A stretch of 64,000 nucleotides of DNA from Terrabacter aerolatus (GTDB lineage Bacteria > Actinomycetota > Actinomycetes > Actinomycetales > Dermatophilaceae), in contig NZ_BJYX01000002.1 in NCBI RefSeq assembly GCF_007991735.1, positions 248,001 to 312,000 of the forward strand, read 5' to 3'. Shown here piece by piece: positions 42,062-50,312 of this stretch. Under the pieces are notes generated by a model. The model was given only the letters and a program-made list of their open reading frames with translations. It was not told the origin of the DNA and did no database searches. Numbering within the stretch: position 1 is the first letter of the stretch; each line of letters opens with the position of its first letter. Position numbers and translations under genes: made by a program.

Positions 42062-42097
42062 GACGACCACCACGACGACAGGATTAGGGTTTCAGTC

Positions 42098-43567
42098 ATG
42101 GCAGCGGTGACACAGAAGTCAGTGATCGACGCAGTGCCCAAGGGCCTGCTCATCGGTGGGCAGTGGCGGGACGGCAGCGACGGGGAGACCATCGCGGTCG
42201 ACGACCCCTCCAACGGCCGGCTGCTCACCCACGTCGCCGCAGCGTCGGTCGCGGACGGTCGGGCCGCCCTCGACGCCGCCGTGGCGGCGCAGGCCGACTG
42301 GGCCCGGACGGCACCGCGCGAGCGTGGCGAGCTGCTGCGCACGGCATACGAGAAGATCACCGAGCGCGCGGAGGAGTTCGCGATGCTCATGACGCTCGAG
42401 ATGGGCAAGACCCTCGCCGAGAGCCGCGGTGAGGTCGCCTACGGCGCCGAGTTCTTCCGGTGGTTCTCCGAGGAGGCCGTGCGCATCTCGGGCCGCTGGT
42501 CGACGGCGCCCAACGGCGCGACCCGCCTCATGACGATGAAGCAGCCGGTCGGCCCGACCCTGATGATCACGCCGTGGAACTTCCCGCTCGCGATGGGCAC
42601 GCGCAAGATCGGTCCGGCCATCGCCGCGGGCTGCACCATGGTCGTCAAGCCGGCGAGCCAGACACCGCTCACGATGCTCGCCCTCGCCGAGCTGCTCCGC
42701 GAGTGCGGCCTGCCCGACGGCGTGCTCAACGTCGTCATGACGACGCACGGCACCACCGGTGACGTCATGGAGCCCCTCATCCGCGACCCGCGCCTGCGCA
42801 AGCTGACCTTCACCGGGTCGACGCCCGTGGGCCGCTCGCTCATGGAGCAGGCCTCGCAGGGCATCCTGCGCGTCTCGATGGAGCTCGGCGGCAACGCCCC
42901 GTTCCTCGTCTTCGGCGACGCCGACGTCGACCAGGCCGTCGAGGGCGCGATGCTCGCCAAGATGCGCAACATGGGCGAGGCGTGCACCGCCGCGAACCGC
43001 TTCTACGTCCATGAGTCGCTCGCCGACGAGTTCAGCGCCAAGCTGGCGCGCCGGATGGGGGCCCTCACCCTCGGCAAGGGCACCAAGGACGGCGTCGACG
43101 TCGGCCCCCTCGTCGACGAGAAGGCCCGCGACAAGGTCTCGGCGCTCGTCGACGACGCCGTCGCCAAGGGCGCCAAGGTCCTCGTCGGGGGTTCGGCGCC
43201 GGAGGGCCCCGGATGGTTCTACAACCCGACCGTGCTCGCCGACGTCCCGGCCGACGCCGACATGGCGCGCGAGGAGATCTTCGGTCCCGTCGCGCCCGTG
43301 ACGACGTTCCGCACCGACGCCGAGGCCATCCGCCTCGCGAACGACACCGAGTACGGCCTCGTCGCCTACCTGTTCACCAAGGACCTCTCCCGCGCCATCA
43401 CGATGAGCGAGGCCCTCGAGTACGGCATGGTCGGCGTCAACCAGGGCATCGTCTCCAACCCGGCGGCTCCCTTCGGCGGCGTCAAGGCCTCGGGGGTCGG
43501 CCGCGAGGGCGGTTTCGAGGGCATCGACGAGTACCTCGAGACGAAGTACGTCGGCATCGCCCTCTGA
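42098..43567 (+). CDS. gabD: NAD(P)-dependent succinate-semialdehyde dehydrogenase
   Basis: A 489-residue aldehyde dehydrogenase of the GabD type. Catalytic C296 is in MGEACTAANRFYVHE, E262 in VSMELGGNAPFLVF, and the oxyanion Asn in ITPWNFPLAMGTRK. The NMGEACTAANR stretch and the KQPVGPTLMITPWNFP opening are typical of succinate-semialdehyde dehydrogenases. It completes breakdown of polyamines to succinate. A TAGGGT hexamer ending seven bases before the ATG suggests its own leaderless promoter after the pot-operon terminator. Confidence 0.87.
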   Translation: MAAVTQKSVIDAVPKGLLIGGQWRDGSDGETIAVDDPSNGRLLTHVAAASVADGRAALDAAVAAQADWARTAPRERGELLRTAYEKITERAEEFAMLMTLEMGKTLAESRGEVAYGAEFFRWFSEEAVRISGRWSTAPNGATRLMTMKQPVGPTLMITPWNFPLAMGTRKIGPAIAAGCTMVVKPASQTPLTMLALAELLRECGLPDGVLNVVMTTHGTTGDVMEPLIRDPRLRKLTFTGSTPVGRSLMEQASQGILRVSMELGGNAPFLVFGDADVDQAVEGAMLAKMRNMGEACTAANRFYVHESLADEFSAKLARRMGALTLGKGTKDGVDVGPLVDEKARDKVSALVDDAVAKGAKVLVGGSAPEGPGWFYNPTVLADVPADADMAREEIFGPVAPVTTFRTDAEAIRLANDTEYGLVAYLFTKDLSRAITMSEALEYGMVGVNQGIVSNPAAPFGGVKASGVGREGGFEGIDEYLETKYVGIAL

Positions 43568-43624
43568 CGGGGCACCTTCGCCGAACCGGCCCGTCACCGT
43601 GCCGCGCTGTGGTCCAATCTGCGC

Positions 43625-44641
43625 ATGGTGACACCAGCCGGTCCGCGTGACGCCGGATCCCTGCGTCCGCTCGATGCCCTCCTCAGCGAGACGGACGAGG
43701 TCCTGCGTCGTGGCGCCCCGGCCGGCGCGCGCGTCTGGTCGACCGGCTTCGCGGCGCTCGACACCGTGCTCACGGGAGGCTTCCGCTCCGGCGAGCTCGT
43801 CCTGCTCGGCGGGCCGGCAGGCCACGGCAAGACGACGCTCGGCGTCCAGCTCGCCCGCAACGTCGTCGCCGCAGGCTCGACCGCCCTCGTCTTCTCCTAC
43901 GAGCACGAGAGCCACACCCTGCTCGAGCGACTCATCTCGATGGAGGCGGCCGAGGGCGACCCCGGCGAGGTGGCGGGCGTCATCGACGTGCGCCGGGCGC
44001 TGGAGACCGCCCTGGACGGCGCGTCGCTCGACGCGCTGCTCGGCGGCCTGCCCGGGGGGTCCCGAGCGCACGCGGCGCTCGTCGGCTACGGCGACCGGCT
44101 CCAGATCCACGAGTCGTCCGGGGCGACGACGACGCTCGAGCAGATCCGGGCGACCGTCGACCGCGTCACCGAGGCGACGGGCCAGGCCCCCTTCGTCCTG
44201 CTCGACTACATCCAGAAGCTGCCCGTCGACCGGGACGGTGAGGACGAGCGCATCACGGCGGCCGCCGAGGGCCTCAAGGACCTTGCCCTGTCGGCACGGG
44301 TGCCCGTCGTCGCGATCTCGGCCGCCGACAAGGACGCCCTGGCCGCGGGCCACCGGATGCGCACCCACGACCTGCGTGGCTCGTCGGCGCTCGCCTTCGA
44401 GGCCGACGTCGTGCTCATCGTCAACGACAAGGTCGACATCGTCTCGCGCGAACACCTCGTCTACGACCTCGGCAACATCCAGCGCTTCCGCGGTTGGTCG
44501 GTCGTCAGCGTCGAGAAGAACCGCCACGGCAAGGCCCACGTCGAGCTCGAGTTCGCCAAGGACTTCGAGCACGGGCGTTTCCACACCGAGGGCCAGGAGG
44601 TCACCGAACGGCTCATCGACGACCGGGTCTTCGTCTCCTGA
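43625..44641 (+). CDS. Stand-alone DnaB-like helicase C-terminal domain ATPase
   Basis: A 338-residue RecA-fold ATPase resembling the C-terminal half of DnaB without the N-terminal primase-binding domain. Motifs: the initial W-STGFAALDTVLTGGFRSGELVLLGG block, Walker A GGPAGHGKTT (62-71), the Glu in FSYEHES that positions water, Walker B VLLDYIQKLP (191-200), and a DnaB-like H4 loop (MRTHDLRGSSALAFEADVVLIVND). It could act as a hexameric translocase or a RadA/KaiC-like regulator. It stands apart from replication genes, between gabD and the barnase/barstar pair. Replicative DnaB must be elsewhere. Role unknown. Confidence 0.82.
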   Translation: MVTPAGPRDAGSLRPLDALLSETDEVLRRGAPAGARVWSTGFAALDTVLTGGFRSGELVLLGGPAGHGKTTLGVQLARNVVAAGSTALVFSYEHESHTLLERLISMEAAEGDPGEVAGVIDVRRALETALDGASLDALLGGLPGGSRAHAALVGYGDRLQIHESSGATTTLEQIRATVDRVTEATGQAPFVLLDYIQKLPVDRDGEDERITAAAEGLKDLALSARVPVVAISAADKDALAAGHRMRTHDLRGSSALAFEADVVLIVNDKVDIVSREHLVYDLGNIQRFRGWSVVSVEKNRHGKAHVELEFAKDFEHGRFHTEGQEVTERLIDDRVFVS

Positions 44642-44653
44642 CCTCGGTCGGTC

Positions 44654-44717
44654 GTATGCCGTGTCGCGAGGACGTGCGAGAACGGCACCCTCGTGCGACG
44701 GCCCCGTGACGGCATAC
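44654..44717. terminator. Convergent-gene stem-loop with the GTATGCCG octamer as both arms
   Basis: GTATGCCGT (44654-44662) and ACGGCATAC (44709-44717) are inverted copies of the dispersed octamer. Inside them GTCGCGAGG (44663-44671) pairs with CCTCGTGCGAC with a two-base bulge. The structure lies exactly between the DnaB-like gene and the convergent barstar gene and can act on both transcripts. Confidence 0.6.
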
Positions 44718-44728
44718 GCACTCGGGCG

Positions 44729-45076
44729 TCAGCGGGTGACGACGGTGACGTGGAGGTCGTCCCGTTCGTCGGCGACCTGCTCGAGGATCTCCACGACGGT
44801 GTCGTAGGCGTCGCGGTCCTGCTCCCGCAGCGTGGCCGCGTGGTCCCAGACGAGCTCGATGGGCACACCTCGCGCGCCGTCGAGGTCGCGCAGCGCGTCG
44901 AGGAGGGCGTCCCAGTTGTGCCCGAACCAGTCGGGCAGGTCGAGCCCGGAGGCGAAGGCCTCGAGCACGCCGGCCTTGTCGCCGCCGCCGGAGACGACGC
45001 GCACGTCATGGCCCAGCCAGCGCAGCTGCGCGATGTGGTCGTCGGCCTCGCTGTGCCGGCCGAGGAACGTCGTCAC
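44729..45076 (-). CDS. Barstar family RNase inhibitor
   Basis: A 115-residue cytosolic protein with the barstar fold. The hallmark DLPDWFGHNWDALLDALRDLDG covers the helix that plugs the RNase active site; the Asp in its loop corresponds to the key inhibitory Asp of Bacillus barstar. The rest alternates helices and strands, ending DDLHVTVVTR. GTG 45076 overlaps the stop of the upstream RNase gene by four bases (GTGA), so inhibitor synthesis is tied to that of the RNase. It would protect the producer from its own enzyme. Confidence 0.9.
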   Translation of the reverse strand: MTTFLGRHSEADDHIAQLRWLGHDVRVVSGGGDKAGVLEAFASGLDLPDWFGHNWDALLDALRDLDGARGVPIELVWDHAATLREQDRDAYDTVVEILEQVADERDDLHVTVVTR

Positions 45077-45540
45077 GTGCCCTCCCTGATGCGGCTGAAC
45101 GACGCGTAGTGGTCGTCGGTCCAGTACGTCTCGCCCCGGCTGCCCGTGATGATGCGTCGGGCCCCGCGGTCGGCCGATCCCGGTGTCACGACGGTGAACT
45201 CGCGGTAGTAGCCGCGGGCCTTCGCCGGCAGCAGGCCCTCCCGGTTGGTGAAGGTCTGGTTGTCGCTGCGCGGGTAGGGGAAGGGGCCGCCGGCGCGGAT
45301 GAGGGCCAGGGTGTCCTGGGCCTGTCGCGGCAGGGCCGACTCGTTGACCCACGGGAGTCCCGAGTCGGGGTCGGTCCCGGAGGGGCGAGGCGTGGGACCG
45401 GCGGTGGCGGCCGCCCCCTGGCCACCCGGCGTCGACGGCGAGGTCGGCCCCTGGGCGCCTCTGACGACGATCCAGGCCAGCACGACGAGGGCCACGGCGA
45501 GGACGCCGAGCAGCACCTGACGCGAGCCGAGCGTCTTCAC
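45073..45540 (-). CDS. Secreted or membrane-anchored guanyl-specific ribonuclease (barnase-like)
   Basis: A 155-residue RNase of the N1/T1/barnase family. A hydrophobic helix at about 8-26 (VLLGVLAVALVVLAWIVV) is a signal peptide or anchor; a Pro/Thr/Gly linker reaches residue 60. The catalytic domain has all barnase residues in place: E114 (YYREFTV), R125 and R129 (ADRGARRII) and H144 (DDHYASF). GTG 45540 has GATGAGGG upstream. Barstar follows with a four-base overlap. A role against competitors or in nutrient RNA use is likely; the set is too simple for a classic toxin-antitoxin control circuit. Confidence 0.9.
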   Translation of the reverse strand: MKTLGSRQVLLGVLAVALVVLAWIVVRGAQGPTSPSTPGGQGAAATAGPTPRPSGTDPDSGLPWVNESALPRQAQDTLALIRAGGPFPYPRSDNQTFTNREGLLPAKARGYYREFTVVTPGSADRGARRIITGSRGETYWTDDHYASFSRIREGT

Positions 45541-45615
45541 GCCCTCATCATGCCCCAGGCGCGAAAACCGGGAATCCTCTGACGGGTGCGGCGCGCTGGG
45601 GGGAGACTGCCGGGC

Positions 45616-46926
45616 GTGAGCCTTCTGCGCGACCTCTTCGGGGACCGGGGCGGTCGCCGTGACGAGCCGGCCCCAGCCGTCGTCGTGCGCGACGTCGGTC
45701 ACCGGGTCTTCATCGAGCGTCCTCCTGCGGAGGTCTGGCCGCACCTCGTCGCCCCGGAGCCGGGCGCCGAGCTCGGCGTCGACTGTGTGCGGGTGCTCGC
45801 GCTACCGGCCCCGGGCCCCGCCGCGCTGCCCGAGTTCGCCGGTGTGTGGCGGCGGTCCAACGGCCGGCTCTGGGTCGGGCTCGCGACGGTCGTCGACGTC
45901 GAGCACGGCGTGCAGGTCGTCTCCCGGTCGGCGGACGGCGCGACGGCGCTCACCCTGACCACGACGGTGGAGGCGCTCGACGGGGGCTGCGTCGTCGCCC
46001 AGCGGCTCGACGGTCTCGCGCCGACCGACGCCGTCGCGGAGTTCGCGCGGGCCTGGATGGCGCGGGCGCTGCTCGGGCTCAAGGCCGACGTCGAGGGCAC
46101 CGCGCGCAGCCGGACGGCCGACCCGACGGCCGACGGACCCGTCGCGGACGCGATGGCGAGCGGCTTCGTCGGCCACGGCGTCGCCACAGCCGGCGGGCCA
46201 GGGGTCATGCCCGTGCGCGAGACCGCGTCGATCGAGATCGCCGTCGCACCCGACCGGCTCCGGGAGCTGCTCGAGCAGCCCTCGGCCGAGCAGCTGCTCA
46301 AGCCGTCGCTCGAGCAGCTCGTGCGACTCGAGCTCGCGGACGAGCCAGGACGCGAGCACGTGCTCGCCGTCCACCGCCAGGCCGACGGGCGCCGGGCGTG
46401 CTCGGTCTCGCTCCTCACCCCGACGTCCGAGGCCGGGCGGACCGTCGAGCGCGACCTCACCTCCTCCCACGAGGCCGACGTCGTCACGACGGTCGAGGCG
46501 TGCGAGGGCGGGACCCGCCTCACCGAGACCTTCACGGGGTGGCTGCCCGCCGGGCCGGGACGGGTCGTCGACGGATCCGGCATCGCCGCGCTGATGGCCA
46601 CGCGCCTCGCCGTCGTCAAGAACCTCGCCGAGGCCGGTGTGGTGCCGCAGCGGGACCCGAGCACCGGATTCCTGCCGCCCGGTCAGGTGCCCGACCTGCC
46701 TGCCCCCACGGGCGCCCCGTCGAGCGACCTGCCGAGCCCGATGACGCGTCCGCAGGTGCCCGCGGGTCCGGGACCGGACCCGGTCGTGGCTCGCCCGTCC
46801 GTGCCGTCGAGCGTCCTGCTTCCGCCGCCCCACGTCGCGGCGCCGGCCGCCGGCTACGACGTCGGGCCGTGGCGGCTGTGGACCGATGACGGCTTCTACG
46901 CCGCCGGCGAGGCCTCGTGGTGGTGA
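45616..46926 (+). CDS. Hypothetical protein, possible double SRPBCC-like domain
   Basis: A 436-residue protein that I cannot place with certainty. Two segments of similar pattern (VGHRVFIERPPAEVWPHLVAPEPG..., about 28-170, and RETASIEIAVAPDRLRELLEQPSA..., about 200-350) look like a duplicated lipid-binding SRPBCC/polyketide-cyclase fold, with the second ending in the usual long helix (ALMATRLAVVKNLAEAG). The last 85 residues are Pro-rich and end in DDGFYAAGEASWW. No signal peptide or membrane helix. GTG 45616 follows GGGGAGA. It is divergent from the barnase gene across 75 bases. Confidence 0.6.
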   Translation: MSLLRDLFGDRGGRRDEPAPAVVVRDVGHRVFIERPPAEVWPHLVAPEPGAELGVDCVRVLALPAPGPAALPEFAGVWRRSNGRLWVGLATVVDVEHGVQVVSRSADGATALTLTTTVEALDGGCVVAQRLDGLAPTDAVAEFARAWMARALLGLKADVEGTARSRTADPTADGPVADAMASGFVGHGVATAGGPGVMPVRETASIEIAVAPDRLRELLEQPSAEQLLKPSLEQLVRLELADEPGREHVLAVHRQADGRRACSVSLLTPTSEAGRTVERDLTSSHEADVVTTVEACEGGTRLTETFTGWLPAGPGRVVDGSGIAALMATRLAVVKNLAEAGVVPQRDPSTGFLPPGQVPDLPAPTGAPSSDLPSPMTRPQVPAGPGPDPVVARPSVPSSVLLPPPHVAAPAAGYDVGPWRLWTDDGFYAAGEASWW

Positions 46927-46988
46927 CGCACTCGAGGGCCACCACGACGACGGGGTGCGCCGTCGGTGCCAGGCGCTAGCGTCGGAGG

Positions 46989-47510
46989 ATGCTCGAGACA
47001 CCTGACGAGACGGCCGCCCTCCAGGCGCTGCTCGACGCCTCGCACGCACGGGCGTCGGGTCACCTGCGCAGCATCATCGACGACGACCGCACCCTCACCG
47101 CCGAGCAGCTGGTCGCGCTGCTGACCGGCATGAAGGTGCTGTCCGTCGCCACCGTCACCGCGGCGGGAGAGCCGCGCATCAGTGCCCTCGACGGGCACTT
47201 CCTCCACGGGACGTGGACGTTCGGCACCGCCGGCACGTCGGCCAAGGCGAAGCACCTCGCGGCACGGCCCGCCGTGAGCGTCGCCCACGTCGACGGCGAG
47301 GAGCTCGCGCTCTTCAGCCACGGCCGTGCCGAGCTCATCGGACCCGGACCGGACCGGGACGAGGTCGACGCGCACTGGACCGCGCACTACGGCAGCAGCC
47401 CGTACTCCTGGGGCGACGACATCCGGATGTACCGCCTGCGCATGACCTGGGCCGTCGCCTACGCCTTCAAGCGCGACGAGCTGCTCCGGACCAGGGGAGT
47501 GGCCGACTGA
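46989..47510 (+). CDS. Pyridoxamine 5'-phosphate oxidase-fold protein
   Basis: A 173-residue flavin- or F420-binding split-barrel protein. The core is LTAEQLVALLTGMKVLSVATVTAAGEPRISALDGHFLHGTWTFGTAGTSAKAKHLAARPAVSVAHVDGEELALFSHGRAELI; the short N-terminal helix region is variable. Residues for the flavin phosphate (TSAKAKHL) are visible. Members range from FMN to F420 binding; the substrate is unknown. TAGCGT and GGAGG both precede the ATG closely. Its stop lies inside a short tandem repeat before dxr. Confidence 0.85.
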   Translation: MLETPDETAALQALLDASHARASGHLRSIIDDDRTLTAEQLVALLTGMKVLSVATVTAAGEPRISALDGHFLHGTWTFGTAGTSAKAKHLAARPAVSVAHVDGEELALFSHGRAELIGPGPDRDEVDAHWTAHYGSSPYSWGDDIRMYRLRMTWAVAYAFKRDELLRTRGVAD

Positions 47511-47561
47511 CCCGCGCTGACCCGCCGGTTGACCCGCCGCTGACGCGCCGCTGACTCGTCG
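47507..47561 (+). repeat. Short tandem repeat before dxr, about five units
   Basis: Five imperfect 10-12 bp units of the type CTGACCCGCCG (47507, 47517, 47528, 47540, 47551) run across the stop of the preceding gene to 16 bases before the predicted dxr -10 (GACAAT at 47577-47582). The TGAC-CG core on one helical turn could bind a regulator. Confidence 0.65.
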
Positions 47562-47588
47562 CACCGTGGCCTGCGCGACAATGCCGGG

Positions 47589-48788
47589 GTGACTGACATC
47601 TCGGCCCACCGGCGCATCGTCCTGCTCGGCTCGACCGGCTCGATCGGCACGCAGGCGATCGACCTCGTCCAGCGCAACCGTGACCGGTTCGAGGTCGTCG
47701 GGCTCTCGGCCGGGGCCAACCTCCGGCTCGTCGCCGAGCAGGCCGTCGCCCTCCGCGTCCCCGTCGTCGCGGTCGCGAGCGGGACGCACGACGACCTCGC
47801 CACAGCGCTCGCCGACGCGGCCGACGCGGCCGGCGTGACGGCATACGACCCCGAGCTGCTCGTGGGCCCCGAGGCCAGCACGACGCTCGCCGCCCGGGAG
47901 GCCGACGTCGTCGTCAACGGCATCACGGGGGCCATCGGGCTCGAGCCGACGCTCGCCGCCCTGCGCGCCGGGACGACGCTCGCGCTCGCCAACAAGGAGT
48001 CGCTCATCATCGGCGGCCCGCTCGTCAAGGCGCTCGCGGCTCCCGGCCAGATCGTCCCCGTCGACTCGGAGCACAGCGCCATCGCCCAGTGCCTGCGCGG
48101 CGGACGCGCCGAGGAGGTGCGCCGGCTCGTCGTCACCGCGAGCGGCGGCCCGTTCCGCGGTCGCAGCCGCGCCGAGCTCGCCGACGTCACGCCCGAGCAG
48201 GCCCTGGCGCACCCGAACTTCTCGATGGGCCGGGTCATCACGACGAACTCCGCCACCCTCGTCAACAAGGGTCTCGAGGTCATCGAGGCGCACCTGCTCT
48301 TCGACATCCCCTTCGAGCGCATCGACGTCGTCGTGCACCCGCAGCAGATGATCCATTCCATGGTCGAGTTCGTCGACGGCTCGACGATCGCCCAGGCGGG
48401 GCCGCCGCGGATGCTCGTGCCGATCGCCCTCGGCCTGAGCTGGCCCGAGCGCATCGCGGACGCCGACGTCCCCGTCGACTGGACCCGGGCACAGTCGTGG
48501 GACTTCGAGCCGCTCGACGACGAGGCCTTCCCGGCCGTCGCGCTCGCCCGCCGGGTGGGCGAGGCCGGAGGCACGTGGCCCGCGGTCTACAACGCGGCGA
48601 ACGAGGTCGCGGTGGACGCCTTCCACGAGGGTCGCATCGGCTTCGTCGACATCGTCGACACGGTGTCGCAGGTGGTCGACGCGTATGCCGCCGAGCCGGC
48701 CTCACGGGTCACCGACCTGTCGCTCGCCGACGTCCTCGGCGCCGACGACTGGGCCCGCTCGGCGGCCCGTCACGTCATCTCCGGCTAG
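47589..48788 (+). CDS. dxr: 1-deoxy-D-xylulose-5-phosphate reductoisomerase
   Basis: The second enzyme of the non-mevalonate (MEP) isoprenoid pathway, making MEP from DXP with NADPH, and the target of fosmidomycin. In 399 residues: NADPH loop [15 protein letters not shown] (11-25), [13 protein letters not shown], metal site [14 protein letters not shown], the flexible loop [46 protein letters not shown] and [21 protein letters not shown] 47589 has GACAAT seven bases upstream, predicting a leaderless message. ispG of the same pathway lies 1.5 kb downstream after rip1. Confidence 0.97.
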   Translation: MTDISAHRRIVLLGSTGSIGTQAIDLVQRNRDRFEVVGLSAGANLRLVAEQAVALRVPVVAVASGTHDDLATALADAADAAGVTAYDPELLVGPEASTTLAAREADVVVNGITGAIGLEPTLAALRAGTTLALANKESLIIGGPLVKALAAPGQIVPVDSEHSAIAQCLRGGRAEEVRRLVVTASGGPFRGRSRAELADVTPEQALAHPNFSMGRVITTNSATLVNKGLEVIEAHLLFDIPFERIDVVVHPQQMIHSMVEFVDGSTIAQAGPPRMLVPIALGLSWPERIADADVPVDWTRAQSWDFEPLDDEAFPAVALARRVGEAGGTWPAVYNAANEVAVDAFHEGRIGFVDIVDTVSQVVDAYAAEPASRVTDLSLADVLGADDWARSAARHVISG

Positions 48789-48874
48789 GCCCGGGGTGAA
48801 GGTGTCCTGGGTCGCCCGTCGCCGCGGACCACGTCGACACCGGAATCACAGGGAGACGATGTGACAATGAAGGG

Positions 48875-50221
48875 GTGCTGTTCTTCCTAGGGGTCCTGGT
48901 CGTCGTCGTCGGCGTGGCGCTGAGCATCGCGCTGCATGAGATCGGCCACCTCGTGCCGGCCAAGAAGTTCGGGGTCAAGGTGACCCAGTACATGGTCGGC
49001 TTCGGTCCGACCGTCTGGTCGCGCAAGCGCGGCGAGACCGAGTACGGCATCAAGGCGATCCCGCTCGGCGGCTACGTGCGCATGATCGGCATGCTCCCGC
49101 CCCGACCCGGCGACAAGCCCGGTGAGCTGCGCACCCTCTCGACCGGACGCTTCAGCCAGATGGTCGACCAGGCCCGCGCCGACTCGATGGAGGAGGTCCA
49201 GCCGGGCGACGAGGACCGCGTCTTCTACAAGCTGAGCCCGGGCAGGAAGATCGTCATCATGCTCGGCGGCCCGGTGATGAACCTCCTCATCGGCTTCGTG
49301 CTCATCACCGGCGTCATCACGCTCTACGGCCTGCCCCAGGTCGCCCCGAAGGTCGGCGCCCTCTCCGCCTGCGTCCCGACGACGGCCCCGACGGTGCAGG
49401 TGCCCCAGCCGACGTGCAAGCCGGGCGACCCCGTCGCCCCGGCCAAGGCCGCCGGCCTGCAGGCGCGCGACCGCATCGTCTCCATCGACGGCACGGCCGT
49501 CACCACGTGGGACCAGGTCACCACGGCGATCCGCGACAGCAAGGGCCGCACCATGACGTGGGTCGTCCAGCGCGGCGACAAGGACGTCTCGATCTCGATC
49601 ACGCCGGCCGTCCTCGAGCGCGCCACCTACGACGCTCAGGGCGAGCCCGTCGCCAAGGACGGCAAGCCCGTCCTCGCGTCGATGGGCTTCGCGGGGATCA
49701 CCCCCGGCCAGGAGCTCGTGCGCACGCCCATCGCCGAGGCTCCCGGGTTCGTCTGGGCCCGGGTCGTCGACACGGCCTCGATCATCGTCAAGATCCCCGA
49801 GAAGATGACGGGCGTCTTCCAGGCCGCCTTCGGTTCGGAGGCCCGAGACCCCAACGGCCCCATCTCCGTCGTCGGCGTGGGGCGCATCGGCGGCGAGGTC
49901 GCCGCGCTCGACATCCCCGCCGACGAGGGCGGCAACTGGGTCAAGCTCGCCCAGCTCGTCCTGCTCATCGCGTCGCTCAACCTCGCGCTCTTCGTCTTCA
50001 ACCTCGTGCCCCTGCTGCCCCTCGACGGCGGACACGTCGCCGGCGCGATCTGGGAGGCGGTCAAGAAGGGCTGGGCGCGCCTGCGCAACCGCCCCGACCC
50101 GGGCTTCGTCGACGTGGCCAAGGGTCTGCCGATCGCCTACGGCATGAGCCTCGTGCTCATCACCATGTCGGTCCTGCTCATCTACGCCGACATCGTCAAG
50201 CCGATCAAGCTCTTCGGCTGA
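48875..50221 (+). CDS. rip1: Site-2 protease family (RseP/Rip1) intramembrane metalloprotease
   Basis: A 448-residue M50 protease that cuts transmembrane anti-sigma factors and other substrates. Zinc motif HEIGH at 21-25 in the first helix; a PDZ domain near 190-260 ([24 protein letters not shown]); the third zinc ligand in LLPLDGGH near residue 388. Four membrane helices are evident. Between dxr and ispG is the standard actinobacterial location. GTG 48875 has GACAAT and GAAGGG directly upstream. Confidence 0.94.
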   Translation: MLFFLGVLVVVVGVALSIALHEIGHLVPAKKFGVKVTQYMVGFGPTVWSRKRGETEYGIKAIPLGGYVRMIGMLPPRPGDKPGELRTLSTGRFSQMVDQARADSMEEVQPGDEDRVFYKLSPGRKIVIMLGGPVMNLLIGFVLITGVITLYGLPQVAPKVGALSACVPTTAPTVQVPQPTCKPGDPVAPAKAAGLQARDRIVSIDGTAVTTWDQVTTAIRDSKGRTMTWVVQRGDKDVSISITPAVLERATYDAQGEPVAKDGKPVLASMGFAGITPGQELVRTPIAEAPGFVWARVVDTASIIVKIPEKMTGVFQAAFGSEARDPNGPISVVGVGRIGGEVAALDIPADEGGNWVKLAQLVLLIASLNLALFVFNLVPLLPLDGGHVAGAIWEAVKKGWARLRNRPDPGFVDVAKGLPIAYGMSLVLITMSVLLIYADIVKPIKLFG

Positions 50222-50273
50222 GGGGCAGTTCGGCGGGGCCGGCGCACGGGCGCTCCGGGGGCTTTCGGGGGTG

Positions 50274-50294
50274 CTCGGGGGCCGAGGCCCCGAG
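50274..50294 (+). terminator. Terminator after rip1
   Basis: CTCGGGG (50274-50280) pairs with CCCCGAG (50288-50294); the stem can extend inwards through GCC/GGC. It lies 52 bases after the stop in an extremely G-rich stretch. Confidence 0.6.
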
Positions 50295-50300
50295 GGCGGT

Positions 50301-50306
50301 CATAAT
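50301..50306 (+). promoter_or_regulatory. -10 element of a leaderless ispG promoter
   Basis: CATAAT, one of the most AT-rich hexamers in the window, ends six bases before ATG 50313, placing the expected transcription start at the initiation codon. No good -35 is visible. Confidence 0.6.
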
Positions 50307-50312
50307 GGCCAC

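Noticed and set aside
42119-44584. 821-codon minus-strand open frame opposite gabD and the DnaB-like gene
   Set aside because: Antisense shadow: low-complexity Asp/Gly/Arg/Leu pattern, and it crosses two real genes.
44729-45540. Classical toxin-antitoxin addiction module
   Set aside because: The RNase has a signal or anchor helix and the inhibitor lacks a DNA-binding domain; an export RNase with immunity protein fits better.
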